From Nocardia colli (GTDB lineage Bacteria > Actinomycetota > Actinomycetes > Mycobacteriales > Mycobacteriaceae): a DNA stretch of 64,000 bases. Positions within the stretch are counted from its first letter, which is position 1; the number at the start of each line of letters is the position of its first letter. The DNA lies in assembly GCF_008704205.1 (NCBI RefSeq), contig NZ_VXLC01000014.1, positions 434,001-498,000 on the forward strand, read 5' to 3'. The translations under genes were made by a program, and so were the position numbers. The notes beneath the pieces are model-generated. The model ran no database searches. It saw nothing but the letters and a program-made list of their open reading frames with translations, and had not been told where the DNA came from. Positions 58,862-64,000 of this stretch are shown here, one piece after another.

Positions 58862-60283
58862 TCAGGCCGATGGCACGGGGAGGTGGTTCGGGCGGTGGGC
58901 GGTCGGGGGGACGTCAGGGCGGGTTTGCCAGGGGTGCGGGCCGTCGAGGGGGCGGTATTCGACGCCGAGGGCGGCCAGACGGGGGAGGTGGTGGTCGCGC
59001 AGGCGGGCGAGGAACTCGGGATAGTCGCGGTCGGGTGGGCTCCAGGCGAGTTCGGCGATGGCACACAGACGGGGGAAGGCGGCGTAGTCGACTCGGCGTA
59101 CGGAATCCAGGTGTTCGCTCCACAGCTGGGCTTGCAGGCCGATCACTCGGGGGTCGTCGAGGGTGGGCTCGTAGCGGTAGACGTCTTCCAGCGTGCGCAG
59201 GTAGCCGACCGGGATCGGTTCGTCGGGGTGATCGGACTGGCGGTGGTCCAGGTAGAAATGATCCTCCGGGCACAGTACGACGTCGTGGCCCGCGGTCGCC
59301 GCGCGGGCGGCGGCGGTCGCGTCGCGCCATGCGCCGACCACCATCGGCGGCAGCGGGCCGGCGTCGAGCACCTCGTCCCAGCCGAAGGCGCGGCGGCCCC
59401 GCGTGGCCAGGTACGTGGCGAGGTCGGCGACGAGCTGGCCGTGTTCCGGTGTCGCGCCGGGGACTTCGTCGCCGCCGATGCCGATGACCTCCGACGGGAA
59501 GATGGTCAGCACATGGTCGAAGACGCGGCGGAAGAAGTCGAGCGCGGCGGGCGTGGGGTTCAGCAGTGAGGTGCTGATGCCCCAGGAAGTCCATACCTCC
59601 CAAGGTGTTTCGGTTTCGGGGCCGAGTTCGGGGTAGGCGGTGATGACGGCGCGGGAGTGGCCGGGGACATCGATCTCCGGCACCACGGTGATGGACCGGT
59701 CGGCCGCGTAGGCGACGATCTCGCGTAGGTCGTCGGTGGTGTAGAAGCCGCCGTGCGGGCGGCCGTCACGTTCGGGACCGTCGTGCCGGCCGACCATCGA
59801 TCCGGTTCGCCACGAGGCGATTTCGGTCAGCTTCGGGAATCCGGGGACCTCGATGCGCCAGCCCTGGTCGTCGGTGAGGTGCAGGTGCAGCACGTTGAGT
59901 TTGTGCGCCGACAGGAGATCGATGAACCGCAGCACCTCCGCCTTGGTGCGGAAGTTCCGCGCGACGTCGAGCAGGCAACCGCGCCAACGGTATCGGGGAT
60001 GGTCCTCGACGACGCCGCACGGCACGACCACCGGGTCGGTGTCGATGGTCGCGGCGCGGAACGCATTCGGACCGGCGAGCTGGCGCAGCGTCTGTTGCGC
60101 GTGGGTCTGCCCGGCCGGATCCGCCGCGGTCAGCGTGATCCCGCTGGGCGTGATCTCCAGCCGATATCCCTCGGGCGGCAGATCCGGGTCGAGGTGCACG
60201 TCGAGTTCGGTGGGCCAGGCGCACACACCGGGCGCCGGAGTGACCGAAACCGGCCGGGGGAGCAGCGTATCGAAACCTGGCAT
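58862..60283 (-). CDS. GH20 beta-N-acetylhexosaminidase
   Basis: The 473-residue protein has GH20 features: RGCLLDVARNFRTKAEVLRF, LHLHLTDDQGWRIEVPGFPK, PEIDVPGHSRAVI and the catalytic pair D272-E273 in GIGGDEVPG. These enzymes use substrate-assisted catalysis to release terminal GlcNAc or GalNAc. It lacks a signal peptide, so it probably acts on sugars imported by the adjacent ABC transporter. Its ATG is one base after the permease stop. Confidence 0.92.
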   Translation of the reverse strand: MPGFDTLLPRPVSVTPAPGVCAWPTELDVHLDPDLPPEGYRLEITPSGITLTAADPAGQTHAQQTLRQLAGPNAFRAATIDTDPVVVPCGVVEDHPRYRWRGCLLDVARNFRTKAEVLRFIDLLSAHKLNVLHLHLTDDQGWRIEVPGFPKLTEIASWRTGSMVGRHDGPERDGRPHGGFYTTDDLREIVAYAADRSITVVPEIDVPGHSRAVITAYPELGPETETPWEVWTSWGISTSLLNPTPAALDFFRRVFDHVLTIFPSEVIGIGGDEVPGATPEHGQLVADLATYLATRGRRAFGWDEVLDAGPLPPMVVGAWRDATAAARAATAGHDVVLCPEDHFYLDHRQSDHPDEPIPVGYLRTLEDVYRYEPTLDDPRVIGLQAQLWSEHLDSVRRVDYAAFPRLCAIAELAWSPPDRDYPEFLARLRDHHLPRLAALGVEYRPLDGPHPWQTRPDVPPTAHRPNHLPVPSA

Positions 60284-60284
60284 G

Positions 60285-61154
60285 TCAGCCTTTCACCGCC
60301 CCGCCGAGGCCGGAGACGAGCTTGCGTTGCACGAGCACGAACAGCACGAGCGCCGGAATGGTCATCAAGGTCGAGGCCGCCATCACCGCGCCCCAGTCGG
60401 TGTCCTCCGGCTTGAAGAACACCAGGATCGCCTGCGGCAGTGTCTGATTCTCGGTCTTGGAGATGATGAACGTCTTGGCGAACAGGAAGTCGTTCCACGC
60501 GTGGATGAACGACAGCACACTGACCGACACCAGTCCGGGCGCGACCAGCGGGAGCAGGATCTGCCAGGCGAACCGAAGCCGGCTCGCCCCATCGAGTTTC
60601 GCCGCCTCCTCCAGCTCGAACGGCACCGCCGCGACGAACCCGCGCAGCAACCAGATCGCCAGCGGCAGGCTGAACACCAGATCCACCAGCATGATCGAGC
60701 CGAGTTCGTTGAGCCCCAGCGCCGGAACGGTGCCGCCGATCGAACGCATCAGGAAGAACAGCGGAATGGTCAGCGCCTCGACCGGAACCATCTGCGCCAC
60801 CAGGATCATCACCAGCAGCACGGTCCGGCCGCGGAACCGGAAGCGGGTCAGCGCCACCGCGGACAGGAACGACAGCAGCAGCGAAAACAGCACCACCACA
60901 ACGGCGATCAGCAAGCTGTTGAGGAAGAACCGCCCGAAGCCGTTCATGGACAGCACCCGGGTGAAACTGTCCAGGCTCGGTGCCAGCGTCCACGGTTTCG
61001 GATCGGCCGACTGGATCTCACCCGGCGGTTTGATCGCCGAGAGCACCATCCAGTAGAGCGGGAACGCGACGAACCCGGCGATCACCACGGTAATCACCTC
61101 GGCGACCAGGCGGCCGGGCTTGCGCGGTGCGCGAAGCAAGGGTTTCACTGCCAT
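60285..61154 (-). CDS. Sugar ABC transporter permease (MalG-type)
   Basis: The 289-residue protein has six membrane segments and the EAA loop EEAAKLDGASRLRFAWQILLPLVAPG, as in MalG/NgcG-type permeases. Its start overlaps the other permease's end by ten bases. With the binding protein and the hexosaminidase it forms a four-gene leftward operon for uptake of an amino-sugar oligosaccharide, such as chitobiose; the substrate is inferred from the GH20 neighbour. Confidence 0.92.
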   Translation of the reverse strand: MAVKPLLRAPRKPGRLVAEVITVVIAGFVAFPLYWMVLSAIKPPGEIQSADPKPWTLAPSLDSFTRVLSMNGFGRFFLNSLLIAVVVVLFSLLLSFLSAVALTRFRFRGRTVLLVMILVAQMVPVEALTIPLFFLMRSIGGTVPALGLNELGSIMLVDLVFSLPLAIWLLRGFVAAVPFELEEAAKLDGASRLRFAWQILLPLVAPGLVSVSVLSFIHAWNDFLFAKTFIISKTENQTLPQAILVFFKPEDTDWGAVMAASTLMTIPALVLFVLVQRKLVSGLGGAVKG

Positions 61155-62104
61155 GGCGTGCTCCTGCGCTGGGACCGGACGTAGAGGCCGGTGATCGACA
61201 ACAGCAACAGCGTCATCAGGACTCCGATCGCTGAGCCGAGCCCGTATTCCTGCCCGGCGAAAGCCTTTTGGTAGGCGTAGACGTTGAGCACCAGGTTGCG
61301 CCCGGCGACCCCGCCGCCATTGGTCATGACGTAGATCTGGGTGAATACCTTGAAGTCCCAGATGATCGACTGGATCGTCGCGATCAGCAGCAACGGCCGC
61401 AGCATCGGCAGGATCACCGAGCGGGCCGATCGCCAGGTCGACGCGCCGTCGAGTGCCGCGGCCTCCAGCACCTCTTCCGGGATCGCCTTGATACCCGCGT
61501 ACATGGTCACCATGACGAACGGAAACGAACACCAGATCACCTCGGCGGCAACCAATCCGAACGCGCTCAGCGTGCCGAAGGTCCACGAGTGCCCGTCCAT
61601 CGAACGGAACCCGAGACCGGACAGCGCCTCGTTGACGATGCCGAAGTCGGCGTCGAACAGGAACAGCCAGACGTAGGACCCGGCCATGGCCGGCGTCGCC
61701 CACGCGCCGAGCGCGGCGAGGAACAGTAGCATCCGCGGTACCGCGCGGACCCGCGTCGCGAGCACCGCCAGCGCGGTGCCGACCACGAGCCCGCCGATCA
61801 CGCAGACCCCGCCGAACACGAAGGTGTTGGCCAGCACGATCCAGAATTGGCTGTCCGAGAGCAGTTCCCGGTAGTTGCCCAGGCCGATGAACTCCAGCGG
61901 CGCCGCGCCGGTGGCCTGCGCCTGGCCGTAGTCGAAGAACGAGATCAGCACGATCTGATAGATCGGATAGATCAGTACGGCCGCCAGCAGGATCCCCGCC
62001 GGGGCGAGATAGAGCCATGCGGTGACGGTGTCCCGGCGGAGGCGACGCGGTTTCGACGGCGTGCGCGGGCCCGGGGTGGGTACGGTCAGTTCCTGAATTG
62101 CCAT
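61145..62104 (-). CDS. Sugar ABC transporter permease (MalF-type)
   Basis: The 319-residue protein has six membrane segments after a basic N-terminal tail and the EAA loop LEAAALDGASTWRSARSVIL. It fits the MalF/NgcF-type permease family and pairs with the next gene. It starts six bases after the binding-protein stop. Confidence 0.92.
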   Translation of the reverse strand: MAIQELTVPTPGPRTPSKPRRLRRDTVTAWLYLAPAGILLAAVLIYPIYQIVLISFFDYGQAQATGAAPLEFIGLGNYRELLSDSQFWIVLANTFVFGGVCVIGGLVVGTALAVLATRVRAVPRMLLFLAALGAWATPAMAGSYVWLFLFDADFGIVNEALSGLGFRSMDGHSWTFGTLSAFGLVAAEVIWCSFPFVMVTMYAGIKAIPEEVLEAAALDGASTWRSARSVILPMLRPLLLIATIQSIIWDFKVFTQIYVMTNGGGVAGRNLVLNVYAYQKAFAGQEYGLGSAIGVLMTLLLLSITGLYVRSQRRSTPWQ

Positions 62105-62110
62105 GTGCGC

Positions 62111-63421
62111 CTACCTGAATGCCTTGTTCATCGCGGCGGCCGCCGCGTTCAACGCTGCCGACGGTTCCTTGGCGCCGGTGGCGATCTGCTGCACCGCGGT
62201 CGGCAGCAGGTTCTGGCTGTCGATCTTCGACCAGGCCGGGGTGCTCGGCACGAACTTCGTGCCGGCCCTGAGCGATTCGACGAACGGAGCCAGGAACGGG
62301 TCGTTCGCGGCGAGCTTGTGCTGCACCCCGGACAGCGTCGGCAGATTGCCCATCGCCGCGTACATCTTCTCCTGATACTTTGCGCCGCCGAGCAATTCGA
62401 CGAAGTCGACGGCCAGGCCGCGCCGCATGCTGGCGCGGAAGACACCCAGCAGGTTGCCGCCTGCGAAAGCCGGGGCGACCGAGCCGGGCGCGGTGCCGGG
62501 CAGCGGGAGCACCGCGTACTTGTCCTTGGACGCGCCCTGATCCATCGCCTTGCGGCTGAAGTCGCCGCCGATCGTCATCGCCGCCTTGCCGCCGGCGAAG
62601 GCCTGCACGCTCTGCGTTCCGGTGAAGTCGGCGCATTGCGCGGGCGGGCAGATGTCGTCGTGGATCAGCTCCGCGTAGCGGGTGATCCCCTCCTTGGCCT
62701 TGTCCGAGTTGATCGTGGCGTTCCACATCGTGCCGTCGTTCTCGGCGAGCTCGCCGCCGTGCGCCCACAGGTACGGCAGCATCGCGTAGGTGTACTTGCC
62801 GCCGACCGAAATTCCGTACAGCTCAGGCTTTTTCGCGCGGATACGACGGGCGGTCTCGGTCACCTCGGCGAGCGTGGCCGGCGGGCGCAGGCCGAGTTCG
62901 GCGAAGATGTCGGTGCGGTAGTACAGCGCGCGGATGCCCGTGTACCAGGGCAGCCCGTAGACCTTGCCGCCGGATTTCGCGGTTTCCAGGACCGACGGGT
63001 CGAGGTCCTTGCCCTCCGGCCAGGCCGCGAGATCGGCGCCGAGGTCGGCGAAGGCGCCGGTGACGGCGTAACCGGCGAGGTCGGTGTTGCCGAACTCGGC
63101 GAGGTCGGGGGCACTGGCCGGATCGTTGAACGCGCCGGCGAACTTCTCCGCGCGTGCGGCGACCGGCACCCACTGCACGTCGACCTCGACGTTCGGCCTG
63201 GTCGCCTTGAACTCCGCGATCGCCTCGTTGATCACCGCTTCCTTGGGTGCGCGGTTCGCCTCGTCGAACAGCCAGACGCGGACGGTGCCGGTTTTCTCGT
63301 CGCCGCCCGAGCCGGCCGGACCGGACTGGACCGGCGCGCAGCCGGCGAGCAGGAACAGTGCGGCTCCGAGTGTGAGTGCGCGTCGTACGGCCCCGCCTGG
63401 CCGGAATTCACGGTGCAGCAT
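62111..63421 (-). CDS. Sugar ABC transporter substrate-binding lipoprotein
   Basis: The 436-residue protein has a lipoprotein signal peptide with lipobox LLAGC, then a family 1 solute-binding fold (VRVWLFDEANRAPKEAVINE, GLPWYTGIRALYYRTDIFAE, AFAGGKAAMTIGG). It would be anchored on the outer face of the membrane. ATG 63421 is used; GTG 63448 in frame is an alternative but lies in the operator-like palindrome. No ATPase gene is in this operon; a shared MsiK-type ATPase elsewhere is likely. Confidence 0.9.
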   Translation of the reverse strand: MLHREFRPGGAVRRALTLGAALFLLAGCAPVQSGPAGSGGDEKTGTVRVWLFDEANRAPKEAVINEAIAEFKATRPNVEVDVQWVPVAARAEKFAGAFNDPASAPDLAEFGNTDLAGYAVTGAFADLGADLAAWPEGKDLDPSVLETAKSGGKVYGLPWYTGIRALYYRTDIFAELGLRPPATLAEVTETARRIRAKKPELYGISVGGKYTYAMLPYLWAHGGELAENDGTMWNATINSDKAKEGITRYAELIHDDICPPAQCADFTGTQSVQAFAGGKAAMTIGGDFSRKAMDQGASKDKYAVLPLPGTAPGSVAPAFAGGNLLGVFRASMRRGLAVDFVELLGGAKYQEKMYAAMGNLPTLSGVQHKLAANDPFLAPFVESLRAGTKFVPSTPAWSKIDSQNLLPTAVQQIATGAKEPSAALNAAAAAMNKAFR

Positions 63422-63445
63422 CAAGATTTTCGATCCATTCAATCG

Positions 63446-63468
63446 CACGTTGCATATAGTGCAACGTG
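63446..63468. promoter_or_regulatory. Operator-like palindrome of the sugar operon
   Basis: CACGTTGCA (63446-63454) and TGCAACGTG (63460-63468) are perfect complements around TATAG. The form resembles LacI-family operators, and it lies 25 bases before the binding-protein ATG, overlapping likely promoter bases. Confidence 0.6.
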
Positions 63469-63669
63469 TATTGCGTTGCGTGCCACAATGTTTAGCACCA
63501 AGCGGGGGTCACATTCAATAGGCAGATGTGATGCGCGTCGCAGCGGGTGCGGTCCGGTCATGGCGGGTCGGCGAAAGGTCTCGTCTGGTATGCGCGCTTG
63601 GGGTTATCGTCGGAACGGGGGAGACGTCGGTTCGGCAGTCCGCGCCGCGCACGAGTAGGAGGCCGGACA

Positions 63670-64000
63670 CTGCTGACCGTGATCGGTGCACCGTTCAACT
63701 CCGCCGGAATCGCCGGCGGAGTGGGGAACGCGCCTGCGCGGTTGCGAGAGGCGGGGCTGGTCAACGTATTACGCGGGCGGCGTGCTGATGTGCGCGATGT
63801 CGGGGATGTCGATGTCGGGTCGCCGGTGGCTTCGCGGGACCCGGCGAGTGGGCTGTTGGCGCAGCAGTCGCTCACTGCCACAACGGATTCCGTTTACATG
63901 GCGGTTGTCGCGAGTATCGCGGCGGGGGAGTTCCCGCTCGTGCTGGGCGGGGACTGTCCGGTCCTGCTCGGCGCGCTGCGCGGTGCGCAAGACGTGCTCG
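63670..64000 (+). CDS. Arginase/agmatinase-family protein, N-terminal part
   Basis: The visible ~110 residues begin VIGAPFNSAGIAGGVGNAPARL and contain VLGGDCPVLLGALRGA, with the ureohydrolase GGDxx metal region. The window edge cuts the gene. AGGAGG lies at 63657-63662; a CTG at 63670 is at the best spacing, while GTG at 63679 is more distant. The start is therefore uncertain. The reaction would be a guanidino- or formimino-hydrolysis using two Mn ions. Confidence 0.75.
   Translation, partial: MLTVIGAPFNSAGIAGGVGNAPARLREAGLVNVLRGRRADVRDVGDVDVGSPVASRDPASGLLAQQSLTATTDSVYMAVVASIAAGEFPLVLGGDCPVLLGALRGAQDVL

Noticed and set aside
1..64000. tRNA, rRNA, transposase or phage integration genes
   Set aside because: None was recognised by eye on either strand; a covariance-model search would be needed to exclude short RNAs fully.

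Overview
The window is about 64 kb of high-GC actinobacterial DNA. It most resembles Nocardia or a close relative. Reasons: the strong GC bias, GTG starts, many start codons only 6-9 nt after a -10 hexamer (leaderless style), ectoine genes, a deazaflavin (F420)-type oxidoreductase, a GT87 mannosyltransferase, and a Mycobacterium-style MSMEG_0565-0572 nitrilase cluster. No rRNA, tRNA, CRISPR array, insertion sequence or phage gene was recognised. It looks like chromosomal accessory and secondary-metabolism DNA.

Layout. 1-3.6 kb: end of ectC, ectD, and a SRPBCC/acyl-CoA-ligase fusion. 3.7-6.0 kb: an Erm 23S rRNA methyltransferase with an elaborate leader (small ORF with an Arg-Leu-Arg motif, intrinsic terminator, Shine-Dalgarno-masking hairpin), translationally coupled to a lactate-2-monooxygenase-like flavoenzyme. 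6.0-12 kb: tyrosine phosphatase, NADAR protein, and a Ser/Thr kinase operon with a resolvase-like small protein and a Pro/Gln-rich Sel1 protein. 12.4-15.1 kb: DapB-like reductase plus AhpD-like protein and two hypotheticals. 15.2-22.3 kb: a seven-gene Nit1C-type cluster (Sll0783-like protein, radical SAM, GNAT-AIR synthase, nitrilase, flavoprotein, second nitrilase-fold protein, glycosyltransferase). Its second nitrilase has lost the catalytic Cys and Glu.

22.7-31 kb: amino-acid permease, CoA-disulfide-reductase-like enzyme, deazaflavin-type reductase, ankyrin protein, GT87 mannosyltransferase, KGG stress protein, topoisomerase IB, FAD hydroxylase. 31-34 kb: a stand-alone PheRS-like protein (catalytic core plus FDX-ACB), a TetR regulator and an alpha/beta hydrolase, with a shared operator-like motif. 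34-40.8 kb: a class I lanthipeptide cluster with ABC exporter, a 59-residue precursor, LanC and full-length LanB. 40.8-43.2 kb: TetR, P450, ferredoxin. 43.4-48.4 kb: two coupled paralogous envelope-type proteins, acyltransferase, small proteins, and a two-gene split relative of copper amine oxidase.

48.4-64 kb: methyltransferases, M14 carboxypeptidase, secreted GH92 alpha-mannosidase, hydrolase, BrnT/BrnA-like toxin-antitoxin pair with an operator palindrome, APH-type kinase, DUF4360-type secreted protein, a GH20 hexosaminidase with sugar ABC transporter (no ATPase gene), and the start of an arginase-family gene. A 68-bp dispersed repeat occurs twice, at 43.2 and 53.9 kb.

The strongest candidates for new biology are the erm leader, the pseudo-nitrilase in the Nit1C cluster, the lanthipeptide precursor, the split amine-oxidase pair and the stand-alone PheRS with its shared TetR-type operator. 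All functional statements are inferred from sequence motifs read by eye.
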